Shown: one piece after another, positions 8,901 through 17,801 of the stretch
Layout of the letters: each line of letters opens with the position of its first letter
Numbering within the stretch: the first letter of the stretch is position 1
Position numbers and translations under genes: made by a program
Source of the DNA: Flavobacteriales bacterium
GTDB taxonomy: Bacteria > Bacteroidota > Bacteroidia > Flavobacteriales_F > PHOS-HE28
Assembly: GCA_016700415.1 (NCBI GenBank)
Contig: CP065018.1
Location: 2,176,001-2,240,000 of the forward strand
Length of the DNA stretch: 64,000 nucleotides
Direction: 5' to 3'
Notes under the pieces: generated by a model
What the model was told of the DNA's origin: nothing
Database searches by the model: none
Seen by the model: only the letters and a program-made list of their open reading frames with translations

Positions 8901-11900
8901 TTGTTATAGAAGGCGGAGGGCACCACCGGCACCTCATATTCGTAGTAGTTCTGTGCGTAGTCGTTGCCGAGCCGGATGAAGACGCTCGCATCGCCGTAGG
9001 CCAACGGACGGGCCGGGTCGCCGGATTCCGCATGGACGTACATCCGCAGCTTCTTGTAGCTCCGGATGTCGAAATTCACGTTACGGAACGCGGCCCGCGC
9101 ATCCCCATCGCCCAGCCCGCAGGTGTTCAGCTCCAAGGATTGCTCGTTGAGGCTGCGCAGGTTCGCACTGGCGATGTCCGTCTCCTGGTTGATACCGGGT
9201 GGAAGCACATAGTTCACCGGTGTACGGTTGCCGTTCTCCTCGATGTTCACTGCCGCCACGTCGAAGGTGGTCTGGTCCGGATCACCGCCGATGATCTCAC
9301 CGGGCGTCTCCAGTCCCTGTGTGTACTTGCGCCATTCCCCGCGTACGAAATCCAGCCGTGCAAAGCGCAACACCACCGGCTGTGCCCAGCCTTTGACAAC
9401 GAGCCGCATGAAGCGGATCGAGCGGAAGTCCTGGATCCCGTTCACCGCCTTCTGCGGTTGCCGCACCGGCACTTTGAACTGGTACCAGTATACTTCCTGC
9501 CCGCCCGGGGCATGGCCCAAGATCCGGTCCGTGATGAAGTTCTGGCCCACTACCATGTCCGCCGGCCTCAATTTGATACGGTACTGGAAGTAGCTCTCGC
9601 TCTCGCTGAGGTTCTGGTCCTGGTTGAGGTCCTCCGTGGTGGGCAGCGTGGTGGCCTGTGAGGGATAGCTCTCCGGGCTGTCCTCGTCGGTGATGGAATT
9701 GCCCTCCAGCCCGTTGAAACGCATATACCGCTCCAAAATGGAACGGGCCGGACTGTCGTAGTCGCCGCCGCGGAAGTAGTGGTAATCATCCGCAGAGGGG
9801 TCGCCGTTCCACCGTGCGCGGGCACCGGGGACCAAGTTGTTCAGGTATGGCTGGAAGAAACTCTGCTCGTTCAGCCCCGACTGAAAAGCATTGCCGTCCG
9901 TATTGGCGAGGCCGTCCATCCCCACGTCCTGGTAGCGATAGGAGTTCTGGTCGCTGATGGCAAAGGCGTTCACCACGCTCTGGGTGGTGGGCACCACGCC
10001 CCAGTTGGTCTGATCGGTGGTGGCCGCTTGGTCGCTGGGGTTTTTCGGCAGTCCGTTCTCGAAGCTCTTGCGGCTGTCCCGCAGCACGTCCTCACTGAGG
10101 TTCCCCAAGTTGATGTAGAGGTCGCCACCGGTGGTGTTCTGCGCATTCACGTTGCTCGCGGGCTCCCCTTGGGAATTGCTGGCTGCCGGATTGAAGGGGT
10201 CCATCATCCAGAACTGTACGGTCTCGATGTTGCTGGCCTCGAAGTCCGTGGTGGTCACGCGGCGCTCGATCCCTGCCCAGTTGCTTTCGGGATCCGGCAG
10301 GTTACCGTTGTCCCCCAAGGCCGGGTTGTAGTTGTACGGGCCGCGCTCGGTCGGGTAGTACGCCAGATCGAACACGGGGATGTTACTGGGCGTGCCTGTA
10401 GCGAGCTGGCGGTTGGGGAACACCTCGCGTTCCAAGACTTCGCGCGAGCGGTTGTCCGAATCGGAGCCGTCCGGCAAGGGCGGCTTCAGGTTGTTGTTGT
10501 TGAAGAACAGCGGGTCGATGACGTACCAGGCGATCAGGGCGCGCTTGAAGCCGGTACGGAGGTCGTTGATGTATTCGCCCTCGGGGAAGAGGTCGCCGGT
10601 CTGGCCCATGGGCGTCGGTGCCAGGAACCATTGGCTCTGGGTGCGCATGTCGATGTTGCTCACACTGCCCTCGAAGTCGTCGATGTAGCTGGTTCCTGCG
10701 GCACCGATGGCCTTGCTGTGGCCGGGAATGAGGTAAGCGGCCTCACCGCTGGCATCGATGGAACTCGTCTCCTTCGTGTCGAAGAACGGCAGCTTGTCCA
10801 CCAAGCGGGTGATCAGCCCGCTCTCGCTTTTCCAGTTGGCGTCCAGCCCCAGGATGGTGTTGGCGATCGGCTCATCCCCCACGTTCACCTTCTGCGTGAG
10901 CGGACGCTCGTAGAGGTTCATGATCGTGGCGCCGATCACCAGGTCCTTGTTCACCTTGTAGTCGAACCGCGCGCCGGCCAAGGTCTTGGTCTGGATGCTG
11001 AAGAGGGAGTTGCTCTCCAAGCTCACATTGATCGGTGTACCACTTTCGAGGATGCCTTGGTTGAGGATCTTCACCCGGCCCAGGTTGTAGTCCACCGTGT
11101 AGTCCTGGTTCTCCACCAGTTTCACGCCGCCGGCGGTCACGCTCACGGAGCCCTGCGGGATGTTCACCGAGTTGAGGCTGATCACGTCGCTGCTGGCGCT
11201 CTTGAAGCTGCCCTTGAGCTTGAACCGGTTCAGCTCCGGCAAGTTCTCTGCGGCCGTTTTCGTGCTGTCGTAGAGGGCTTGGAACACGATGTTCTTCCGC
11301 ACTATCGGGATCTGCACGGGATTGTTCGGGTCGGGCCCGATCAACTGCTTGTCCAAGTAGCTGCCGAAAGGCTCCAATACCGGGAAGAAGATGCGGCCGT
11401 TCTGGGAGTTGATGGTGCCGCCCATGGTGGCGGCGTTGTCCTGGAAGTCGAACCATCCGTCCGGGTTGGGCCCGCCCTGTTGGTCCAGCCGGTCCAGGCC
11501 GAGCGCCTGCAGCAACGGGATCTGGTCGATCGGCGGTTTGGGGACATAGTTGAGGTCCACGCCGGTGGTGGGGTTGTTGTACAGCAGCTCCAACCGGAAA
11601 TCCTGCGGGTTCACCTGGAAGGCGCCCAAGGAATAAACGTTCTTCATCATCAGGTCCCACAGCGGCTGCCGCGGATCCGTGATGGTGGCTTTCAGCAAGC
11701 GCAGCATCAGCGCTTTGGGCGGAGCGATACCGTCCGTGCTGAACTCGCCCACCTGATAGGTCTGGCCTTGGAACGTGTACTGGTAGGCCACGGCCAGCAC
11801 CTCGTCGTTGTTCAGGTTCTGGTTCAGCCCGATGAAGCCCAAGCGCTCGTTCAAAGTGTATTCGTTCAGGCTCAAGAGCCGCGCGCTCTCAAGCTTCTCA

Positions 11901-13204
11901 TAATTCTTGCTGGCCTGCATGCCCAACAGTTGCAAGGAGGCCGCCGCCGCAGTGAAGGATCGGATCCCCGCGTTGTTGGACACTTGGGTATACAGACTGT
12001 TGGCACCGTTGGAGGCCTCGTTGCCCGGCCCGTCGGTGATCAGACCTGCATTCACCAGATTCGCGCTCACCCGGTTGGCCGCTACGCTCGCCGCGCTGGC
12101 ATCCTCGCCCAGATCGGTGAAGGCCACGATGTTCCGGTTGTTCGTGTAGTCGCTCCGCGTGTTGGTGACCCACACCTCCACCTTGGTCACCTGCACCCCA
12201 CTGCTCACCGTGGGCAGCGTGCGCATGGCGTTCTCGTAGTTGTCGCGGAAATAGTAGCTGAGAAAGTAGTACTTGTTGGCCTCGTACTCGTCCGCCTTGA
12301 TATTGAAGTTGGTGGTCTGTGCCCCGCCCGCCACCGCGATATTCTTGCGTTGGCCCTTCTCCTGGCTGAAGATGGCCGTGGCCGTGAGCCTTCCGAACTT
12401 CAGCTCCGTCTTCAGGCCGAAGAGGCTCTGGCTGCCCTGGATCAACTGCCCGGTGAGCGGCAGGCTCACGTTGCCCGCCTCGATCTTTTGGATGATGTCG
12501 TCGTCGTGCCCGGCGAAATTCAATTTCACCTGGTTCTCGAAATCGAAGGTGGCCTCGGTGTTGTAGCTGGTGTTGATCTTCAACTTGTCACCGATGTTGC
12601 CCACTAAGTTCAGTTGGATCTTCTGGTCGAAGTCGAAGGTGGTGATCTTGCGCTGGTCCACCGGTATCCGCGGGTTCTCCGTTTTGCTCGTGTTCACCGC
12701 GAAGGTGATCTCTGCGCTTCCCTGTGGCCGGATGTCGATGTTGCAACCGCCGAAGATCCGGCAGAACGTCTCGTTCCGGATCTGGATGCTGGGGATCAGG
12801 CTCTTCGCCGCCCGGTCGGTCTCCTCCTCGTTCTTCTCGGCCCAGTAGGTCTTCATGGACTTCGACATGTCGTAGTTCATGTACTCCTCCAATGTCATGC
12901 TCTGCGGCGGGCGGTAATCGATGTTCTCGCCCATTGTGCTCCGTAGGATGTATTCGCCGGTCACCGGGTCGTACACCACGTCGTTCGTCACGTTGCTGGG
13001 CGTGCCCAGGTCGATGGTGCCTGTGTTCTCATCCCCGGTGGCGGGCGGGTCGACGATCGGGTAATGGAGGTCCGTCTGCGGGCTGTCTACCTGGAGCACG
13101 GTGTTGAAGGTCCAGTTGGCATAGGCACCACGGGCCGTGAAAGCAATAAGGACAAACAACGCAAAAGAGCGGAGCAGGGGCCGAAGCGTGGTGGATGCGG
13201 TCAT
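5957..13204 (-). CDS. sprA: SprA/Sov, outer-membrane translocon of the type IX secretion system
   Basis: A 2415-residue outer-membrane barrel, the channel through which T9SS cargo and gliding adhesins cross the outer membrane. A signal peptide (SFALFVLIAFTARGAYA) precedes the mature N-terminus. The length and the repeated beta-strand and SprA-domain segments (for example GQLIQGSQSLFGLKTELKFG and LPGHSKAIGAAGTSYIDDFEG) are those of SprA. A lysine/aspartate-rich loop (KKDDDKDKGKDKDGPK) lies about three quarters along. The ATG at 13204 is preferred to a TTG at 13216. It lies between ruvA and gcvH, an arrangement also seen in other flavobacteria. It should serve the sorting-domain proteins at 2-334, 15000-15767 and 15947-17668. 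Confidence 0.95.
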   Translation of the reverse strand: MTASTTLRPLLRSFALFVLIAFTARGAYANWTFNTVLQVDSPQTDLHYPIVDPPATGDENTGTIDLGTPSNVTNDVVYDPVTGEYILRSTMGENIDYRPPQSMTLEEYMNYDMSKSMKTYWAEKNEEETDRAAKSLIPSIQIRNETFCRIFGGCNIDIRPQGSAEITFAVNTSKTENPRIPVDQRKITTFDFDQKIQLNLVGNIGDKLKINTSYNTEATFDFENQVKLNFAGHDDDIIQKIEAGNVSLPLTGQLIQGSQSLFGLKTELKFGRLTATAIFSQEKGQRKNIAVAGGAQTTNFNIKADEYEANKYYFLSYYFRDNYENAMRTLPTVSSGVQVTKVEVWVTNTRSDYTNNRNIVAFTDLGEDASAASVAANRVSANLVNAGLITDGPGNEASNGANSLYTQVSNNAGIRSFTAAAASLQLLGMQASKNYEKLESARLLSLNEYTLNERLGFIGLNQNLNNDEVLAVAYQYTFQGQTYQVGEFSTDGIAPPKALMLRLLKATITDPRQPLWDLMMKNVYSLGAFQVNPQDFRLELLYNNPTTGVDLNYVPKPPIDQIPLLQALGLDRLDQQGGPNPDGWFDFQDNAATMGGTINSQNGRIFFPVLEPFGSYLDKQLIGPDPNNPVQIPIVRKNIVFQALYDSTKTAAENLPELNRFKLKGSFKSASSDVISLNSVNIPQGSVSVTAGGVKLVENQDYTVDYNLGRVKILNQGILESGTPINVSLESNSLFSIQTKTLAGARFDYKVNKDLVIGATIMNLYERPLTQKVNVGDEPIANTILGLDANWKSESGLITRLVDKLPFFDTKETSSIDASGEAAYLIPGHSKAIGAAGTSYIDDFEGSVSNIDMRTQSQWFLAPTPMGQTGDLFPEGEYINDLRTGFKRALIAWYVIDPLFFNNNNLKPPLPDGSDSDNRSREVLEREVFPNRQLATGTPSNIPVFDLAYYPTERGPYNYNPALGDNGNLPDPESNWAGIERRVTTTDFEASNIETVQFWMMDPFNPAASNSQGEPASNVNAQNTTGGDLYINLGNLSEDVLRDSRKSFENGLPKNPSDQAATTDQTNWGVVPTTQSVVNAFAISDQNSYRYQDVGMDGLANTDGNAFQSGLNEQSFFQPYLNNLVPGARARWNGDPSADDYHYFRGGDYDSPARSILERYMRFNGLEGNSITDEDSPESYPSQATTLPTTEDLNQDQNLSESESYFQYRIKLRPADMVVGQNFITDRILGHAPGGQEVYWYQFKVPVRQPQKAVNGIQDFRSIRFMRLVVKGWAQPVVLRFARLDFVRGEWRKYTQGLETPGEIIGGDPDQTTFDVAAVNIEENGNRTPVNYVLPPGINQETDIASANLRSLNEQSLELNTCGLGDGDARAAFRNVNFDIRSYKKLRMYVHAESGDPARPLAYGDASVFIRLGNDYAQNYYEYEVPVVPSAFYNNDPYNVWPEANNMIIEFAKLNDVKIQRNQAGFPVNQRYIQMDGDRRVSVVGNPNLSQMNTIMIGIRNPKKDGDQANPWANDDGSSKCVEVWVNELRLTDFDQRGGWAAIARVNTTLADLGTLSVAGNYSTPGWGGIDKKVSERQRDTRYGIDVSANLEMSKFLPEKTGVKVPMYLGFSEQVINPQYDPLNPDIEWNDATRSLTREEKKQRLKELRTYTRRRSINFTNIHKEKAAGSKREYFFDVSNFGLSYAYGDQEFHDVNTQYENTRTYRGSLNYQHNPKPRPVKPFENVAFLGNSKWLRLIKDFNFNLGFKQLTARTAIDRSYMERLIRPNPDIESLPPAPTYNKSFNWTNQYGFRYELTKSLKLDFNANNNSIIGEPAGRVNNDDHDEYKLWKDSVLTSLKNFGETTTYNHIVNLTYTLPFDKLPITDWITANATYGAGYQWDRAPLTQDSVGNTIQNSRNINLNGQFNFVSLYNKIKYFKKINDKARGGGNRSAKRGSPSKKDDDKDKGKDKDGPKINPLEGLARLLMTVRTGTFTYSQNSGILLPGWGRGSNVIGMDRGFGAPGFGFILGEQNQDLSGNYVRDFASEAASKGWLVETPSIYNPYTNTRTETINGRLSLEPFKGMRVELLATRTLSENRSSFFRWNATEQRYVNDSPREFGNFSVSTISWATTFSNDDDNFVNGNFSNMLAARPVISERLGTLDPGRSGPTDSLYYIGYGSTSQDVVIASFLSAYTGKSPNKVQLNPFKLIPLPNWDLTYDGLTKLDLFKKLFRTFSVKHSYRSTFNIGGYQTNLLYEEGGSVLDAGGNFLPERQISVVTLAEVMHPFIGFDATLQNSLLAKFEYNRDRNLSLGLTNYQVTEVRGKEYVIGSGYRFKNVKFPVAIGGKTPKSDLNLRLDFSWRQNNTVIRKLQEQQNQVTAGQDIISMKASVDYVIGERLSLRVFYERVINKPVISTSFPSANTNIGISLRFTLTQ

Positions 13205-13223
13205 CAGTCTCGCCAAAGCGTGC

Positions 13224-13835
13224 TCAGCTGTTCTTCAGGGTAAGCCTGATCAATTCCTCCACCTCCGGCGGGTCGTTCTTCCGTTCGTCCAGAACCCGCT
13301 GTAGCGAACGCTCTGCCTTGGCCCTGTCCAACCCCAAGGAGATCAAGGCCGATAACGCCTCGGACCTCAGGGTATTGCCCCCTCCCAATGCCGGCCCGGC
13401 GAGTTTCTCGATCGGGTCCAAGGATAGCTTTTCACGCAATTCCTGTACGATCCGCTGGGCCAGTTTGGGGCCTATCCCCTTCACGCTCTTCAAAGCCGAT
13501 TCATCCCCGTGCATGATCGCCGTGCGCAGGTCCGCCGCACGGCGTGCACCAAGAATGGATAACCCGATGGTGCTGCTCACCCCCTGCACGCTGATCAACT
13601 GACGGAACAAATGGCGCTCCTCTTGGTCCATGAACCCGTACAGGCGATGCTCGCTCAGGCCACTGCGCACGTCCATGGAAACGGTGTAGTGGATGAACAG
13701 CTTGCACGCGCCGCGCTGCGGCAGGTCGCCGTAGGTATTGGCGGTGATGTGTACCAAGTACCCAACGCCGTTGCATTCCACCACCGCATGGGCGGGGGTC
13801 CGTTCCGCGATCTCGCCGCGCAGGCTGTCTATCAT
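13224..13835 (-). CDS. ruvA: Holliday junction branch migration subunit RuvA
   Basis: Tetramerises on four-way junctions and loads the RuvB motor. The 203 residues have the N-terminal OB fold (MIDSLRGEIAERTPAHAVVE), paired helix-hairpin-helix motifs (SVQGVSSTIGLSIL and SVKGIGPKLAQRIVQELREK) and a C-terminal RuvB-binding three-helix domain (SEALSALISLGLDRAKAERSL). ruvB is in the window but separate (22607-23632), so the two are not in one operon here. The gene ends 19 bases before the sprA start. Confidence 0.96.
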   Translation of the reverse strand: MIDSLRGEIAERTPAHAVVECNGVGYLVHITANTYGDLPQRGACKLFIHYTVSMDVRSGLSEHRLYGFMDQEERHLFRQLISVQGVSSTIGLSILGARRAADLRTAIMHGDESALKSVKGIGPKLAQRIVQELREKLSLDPIEKLAGPALGGGNTLRSEALSALISLGLDRAKAERSLQRVLDERKNDPPEVEELIRLTLKNS

Positions 13836-14252
13836 TCAAGGCCTCCCAACGCTTCGATTATGCGATCGTGGGAGGAGGGTAAAAGTGGAACTATGGGCGT
13901 GGGGTTTTGGCCAAAAGGGCTGCAAAATAAGCGGAACTACCGAACTGCGACATTCCATTCGGCAGGAGCCCCTATAAAACCACGAAAGCGCTGGTCGAAG
14001 CCCTCTCATCACATTGCCGCATCCGTTGTGCCCACGGGGCTTTATGACTTGATCCAGAGCGGATCATGGGATCTCAATTGCAGATCGCGTGATCGCCTAA
14101 GATCTGCGTTCATCATTTCTTTCAGCGTTATCCGCGCATGGACGAAGCTGCTTCGAATGCCGCAGGCATTCCTTTGCGGTCTGTATTCCTTTGCGCTCTT
14201 TGCGTTCTTCGCGGTAAAAACCAACGATACTCGTCCTCCAGACCTTTGCACC
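13836..14252. other. 417-base intergenic region between ruvA and the sirtuin gene
   Basis: No convincing gene. A T-rich TTATTTTGC stretch on the minus strand (13924-13932) resembles a -7 box for ruvA. The right part (about 14100-14222) is made of phrase-like repeats: GATCTGCGTTCATC and AGCGTTATCCGCG, then a run of TTTGCGxTCT-type units ending in TTCGCGGTAAAA. GACCTTTG at 14241-14248 is a possible -7 box for the sirtuin. Confidence 0.6.
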
Positions 14253-14942
14253 ATGCGTATCATCTTCTTCACCGGCGCGGGCATCAGTGCGGAGAGCGGC
14301 CTGCGCACCTTCCGCGACAGCGATGGCCTGTGGGAGGAATACCGCATCGAGGAAGTGGCCACGCCCGAAGCGTTCGCCAAAGACCCCGAACGCGTGCTCC
14401 GCTTTTATGATGAACGCCGGGCACAGGTGCTGAAGGCGGTGCCCAACGCGGCCCATCTCGCGATCGCCGAGCTTCAAGAGCATCATTCCATAGGGGTGGT
14501 GACCCAGAACATCGATGACCTGCACGAACGCGCGGGCAGCAAAGAGGTGCTTCATCTCCATGGCGAGATCCTCAAGGCCCGCAGCACATTGGACCCCGAC
14601 ATTGTGATCCCCCTCACCACAACACACCTGAAGTTAGGGGACCGGTGCCCCTTGGGTTCCCAATTGCGGCCCCATATCGTGTGGTTCGGCGAAGAGGTGC
14701 CGATGCTCGGAGAGGCTGCTGCGATGGTGGCCGGGGCGGACGTATTGGTGGTTGTCGGCAGCTCTTTACAGGTCTACCCTGCAGCTGGTCTGCTCCACGC
14801 CGCCTCCCCCCTTGCCCAGGTCCATCTGGTAGATCCCCAGGATATTGGCACCCAAGGGCCGCGCATCCGGCACTGGAAGGAAAAAGCCAGCATAGGCGTA
14901 CCCATGCTGGCCCGGTTCCTGAAAGAAAATGTGCGTCAGTAG
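14253..14942 (+). CDS. Sir2-family NAD-dependent protein deacylase
   Basis: Removes acyl groups from lysines using NAD+, producing nicotinamide and O-acyl-ADP-ribose. The 229-residue CobB-like sirtuin has GAGISAESGLRTFR (NAD loop), TQNIDDLHERAG, the catalytic His in LHLHGE, and RPHIVWFGE. The Y-x-x-R pair in FYDERR aligns with the residues that give CobB and SIRT5 desuccinylase/demalonylase activity. The zinc-ribbon cysteines are almost all gone: a single Cys (GDRCPLGS) remains between HGE and RPHIVW. The open frame extends far upstream but only the part from 14253 is conserved. Confidence 0.9.
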   Translation: MRIIFFTGAGISAESGLRTFRDSDGLWEEYRIEEVATPEAFAKDPERVLRFYDERRAQVLKAVPNAAHLAIAELQEHHSIGVVTQNIDDLHERAGSKEVLHLHGEILKARSTLDPDIVIPLTTTHLKLGDRCPLGSQLRPHIVWFGEEVPMLGEAAAMVAGADVLVVVGSSLQVYPAAGLLHAASPLAQVHLVDPQDIGTQGPRIRHWKEKASIGVPMLARFLKENVRQ

Positions 14943-14999
14943 AGGCAAGCCACCACAGCAACCATCATGCTCTTAAGAGGAGCACAACTGACAGCTACC

Positions 15000-15767
15000 T
15001 CACCGCGCTACCACCACACGCTTCGTCGCAAGCGCCTTTCCATTACGCTTCAATACGGCGAACCAAACACCGCTGGAGAGGTCACCCTCGCGCAGCGTCA
15101 TTTTGCCTTGTGCGGCACTGATGGGCTGGACCAGTTTGCGTTCGCCCAGCACATTGTACATCTCTAATTGCGTGCCTGCGGCAGTAGTAGTCAGGTCATA
15201 GTTGATCGTGATGTCACCGCCCGTGGAAGGATTGGGGAATACCATAAAGGCACGCACGGCTGATGCCTCTTCCGCGATGCCGGCGGGTTCGGTCATATTG
15301 AAGACGAGGTCCACCCATGTGCTGTCGTTGGGGTTGGCCAAGTCAAACCAAACATAGCGGAAGGTGGCTTCTCCAACGATTCCATTCGGTTTGTAATAGC
15401 CATGGAAGCCGTTCACGGTTTGCCCATTTGTCATGTAGATGGGGTCCAATGCGGTCCATACCGGCCTTAGACCTGCGGGTACTGCATCGTAGCACTCGTA
15501 CCAGCAGAAATAATTGGCCGTTCCAGCGGGGACCGACTGCTCATACCGCCTCACGTTGATCGTAAGATCGCTGCCGGAGGTATTCTCCGCTGAAAGCCCA
15601 ACTCCCGGTGTTTGCTCTGAGTCACCCGAAAGAGGTTCATTGACGGTGATCACCGTCCCGTTCACCAAGGCACCCGAGGCATCCCTGAGGGAGATCACTT
15701 GTGCCTGTGCACCAAGGAAGGTGCCGCAGGAGAGTACGAGCAGAAAAATTGAGCAGGGTTGCTTCAT
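15000..15767 (-). CDS. Secreted protein with T9SS type A sorting domain
   Basis: 255 residues. A signal peptide (FLLVLSCGTFLGAQAQ) is followed by a small beta-rich domain of unknown function (residues ~23-160, with DLTINVRRYEQSV and FRYVWFDLANPNDSTWVDLVF). The C-terminal sorting domain has VFPNPSTGGDITINYDL, MYNVLGER and a basic VVVAR end. No catalytic motif is recognised. It is probably a small surface or extracellular protein. The gene stands alone, divergent from the next cargo gene. Confidence 0.75.
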   Translation of the reverse strand: MKQPCSIFLLVLSCGTFLGAQAQVISLRDASGALVNGTVITVNEPLSGDSEQTPGVGLSAENTSGSDLTINVRRYEQSVPAGTANYFCWYECYDAVPAGLRPVWTALDPIYMTNGQTVNGFHGYYKPNGIVGEATFRYVWFDLANPNDSTWVDLVFNMTEPAGIAEEASAVRAFMVFPNPSTGGDITINYDLTTTAAGTQLEMYNVLGERKLVQPISAAQGKMTLREGDLSSGVWFAVLKRNGKALATKRVVVAR

Positions 15768-15946
15768 GGTCCGGTTCTTTCAGTGTCTGGTCCTATTGAC
15801 GCAAAGTTAACCCGGCCACGGATCAGACCGACGCCGAAATCGGGTTTATTCACGCGATTAAGATCCCAATGATGGACGAAGTGATCGAATGGGGCGCACC
15901 TTGCATCCCCTTAGTTTAGCGATCCGAAAAACCCAAATCCCTGAAC
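15768..15946. other. 179-base divergent promoter region
   Basis: Lies between two divergent T9SS cargo genes and must carry both promoters. TAGTTTAG at about 15914-15921 is a weak -7-like box for the rightward gene. No repeats or RNA gene seen. Confidence 0.4.
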
Positions 15947-17668
15947 ATGAAGAAGCTACTACTCATCTCCGCCTTGGCCATCCTCGGCGGCAACACGGTA
16001 CAGGCACAGTGCCCTACAGGCGAAGTTCCAGTGACCGTCTCCATCTGGACCGACGCTTATGGCACTGAGACCACATGGACGCTCGTGAGCGCAGGCAATA
16101 CCCTTGCCTCCGGCGGCCCATACGCTGACCAAACCTCGGCCGGAGCATTCGCACAGACACCTGTCACTGTTTGCGTCACCTTGGGCGCTTCCGTGGTTTT
16201 CACGATAACTGACGCCTATGGTGACGGCATGTGCTGCGCTTATGGTGAGGGGCACTATGATGTTTCCATGAATGGTTGCACCACCGTGGCCTCGGGCGGA
16301 GAGTTCACAACCAGCGCATCCACCACCTTCACCACCACACCACAGATCCCCTTGGACCTCGAAATGATCTCGGTGAACTTGACGGACGTAGCACTCGGGG
16401 GATCACCTGTCAACATCAGCGGCCAGATCAAGAACTCGGGTGCCACTAACATCACCTCGTACGACCTGAACTACAGTGTGGACGGCAGTGCGCTCGTCAC
16501 CCAGTCCATGACCAATACCATTCCCTCCTGCGGCACCTACGATTTCACGCACAATACCCCTTGGAGCGGCGATGCCGGCTACCACACGGTAGTGATCTCC
16601 GTGAGCAATGTGAACGGGACCACCGATGGCATGCCGAGCAATGACTCGAAGACCATCACCACCTCCATGGCCACTCAAACGGTATCACGCGTTGCCACGG
16701 TGGAGGAGTTCGGTAGTTCAACCTGCCCCCCCTGCTTCCCCTTTGCGGAGAATTTCACCCCTGCTGTTGACGCCTTCAATACGAACGAACCCGGTTCTAA
16801 CGTGGTCACCGTGGAATACCACATGAACTGGCCCAGCCCCGGCAATGACCGCAGCTATAACCCTGACGGCACCACGCGACGCGGGTATTATGGTGTCAAC
16901 GGCATCCCTTCCCCATGGATCGACGGACGGGAAATGGGCGGGTACACGACCGCCGAGATCACCGGGGACATCAATACCGCTTTGAACGTGCCCGCCTTCA
17001 TGGACCTCGATGTGAGCTACACCCTCAGCGGCACGGCCATCACCGTCACCTCCGTGGTGACCCCGCACTTTGACGTCCCCAGTGGCTATAAGCTCTATGT
17101 CGCTGTCACCGAGAACCTCTATACGGGTACCACCACCGTTAGTGGATACAATCCTTACGATTTCCATGACACCATGCGGAAGATGCTGCCCAATGGCAAC
17201 GGGACCACGCTTGGCGCCTTCGTGGACGGTGTTCCGCAAACGTACACGCATAACTACACCTTGACGGAAGGCAACCCCCAGCAGGGCAACTACAACCTTT
17301 GGGGGACCGTGGACGGGATCTCGGTCGTGGCGTTCGTGCAGAAAACCGCTACCGATCAGATCTTCCAAGGTGCGATCGCCACCCTCTCCTCCGGTGTCAC
17401 CGATCTCGGGCGTGACAACAGCCTGGTCAGTGTATGGCCAAACCCGACTTCCGGCACGGTGAACCTGCGCTACGGAAAAACCACCAACAGCCCGGTGCAG
17501 GTGGAGGTATACAATGTGCTCGGTGACCGCGTGATGGACACCCAACGCTCCTTCACCACCGGCCAGACGCAACTACTCGACCTCACGAACCTTGACAACG
17601 GCATGTATCTGTTGAGCGTCACCGCCGACGGTGTCCGTTCCACCAGCCGCGTAACGGTGAACAAGTGA
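15947..17668 (+). CDS. Omp28-like secreted protein with CPPC motif and T9SS sorting domain
   Basis: 573 residues. A signal peptide (MKKLLLISALAILGG) precedes a beta-rich N-terminal part with a Cys pair in GDGMCCAYGEGHYDVSMNGC. A CARDB/Ig-like middle segment follows. Next is a thioredoxin-fold Omp28-like domain opening with VEEFGSSTCPPCFPFAENF, and finally a type A sorting domain (SVWPNPTSGTVNLRY). Omp28-family proteins are outer-membrane or surface proteins of unclear role; the CPPC pair suggests redox or metal-linked chemistry, but that is inference. A clear intrinsic terminator follows the gene. Confidence 0.8.
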   Translation: MKKLLLISALAILGGNTVQAQCPTGEVPVTVSIWTDAYGTETTWTLVSAGNTLASGGPYADQTSAGAFAQTPVTVCVTLGASVVFTITDAYGDGMCCAYGEGHYDVSMNGCTTVASGGEFTTSASTTFTTTPQIPLDLEMISVNLTDVALGGSPVNISGQIKNSGATNITSYDLNYSVDGSALVTQSMTNTIPSCGTYDFTHNTPWSGDAGYHTVVISVSNVNGTTDGMPSNDSKTITTSMATQTVSRVATVEEFGSSTCPPCFPFAENFTPAVDAFNTNEPGSNVVTVEYHMNWPSPGNDRSYNPDGTTRRGYYGVNGIPSPWIDGREMGGYTTAEITGDINTALNVPAFMDLDVSYTLSGTAITVTSVVTPHFDVPSGYKLYVAVTENLYTGTTTVSGYNPYDFHDTMRKMLPNGNGTTLGAFVDGVPQTYTHNYTLTEGNPQQGNYNLWGTVDGISVVAFVQKTATDQIFQGAIATLSSGVTDLGRDNSLVSVWPNPTSGTVNLRYGKTTNSPVQVEVYNVLGDRVMDTQRSFTTGQTQLLDLTNLDNGMYLLSVTADGVRSTSRVTVNK

Positions 17669-17688
17669 TCCATTCCACCGCTAACAAG

Positions 17689-17726
17689 AAAGGCCGACGG
17701 ACCCGCACGGGACCGTCGGCCTTTTC
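17689..17726 (+). terminator. Rho-independent terminator
   Basis: A perfect 12-base stem, AAAGGCCGACGG with CCGTCGGCCTTT, around a 12-base loop. It runs into a T-rich tract and sits 20 bases after the stop of the Omp28-like T9SS gene. Confidence 0.9.
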
Positions 17727-17801
17727 TTTGGCCCGGGGTTTGAATGAACGCCGAAGCCCGGCAGAATGCCGCCCGCAATACGAACCACTAACCCGACCCA
17801 C

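Noticed and set aside
9779..12607. 942-codon open frame antisense to sprA
   Set aside because: It is the complement frame of a high-GC coding gene with strong codon bias. Its protein is His/Val/Gly-rich without domains, while sprA on the other strand is unmistakable.
13611..14252. Long N-terminal extension of the sirtuin
   Set aside because: It overlaps ruvA antisense and intergenic repeats; the family starts at the RIIFFTGAG strand.
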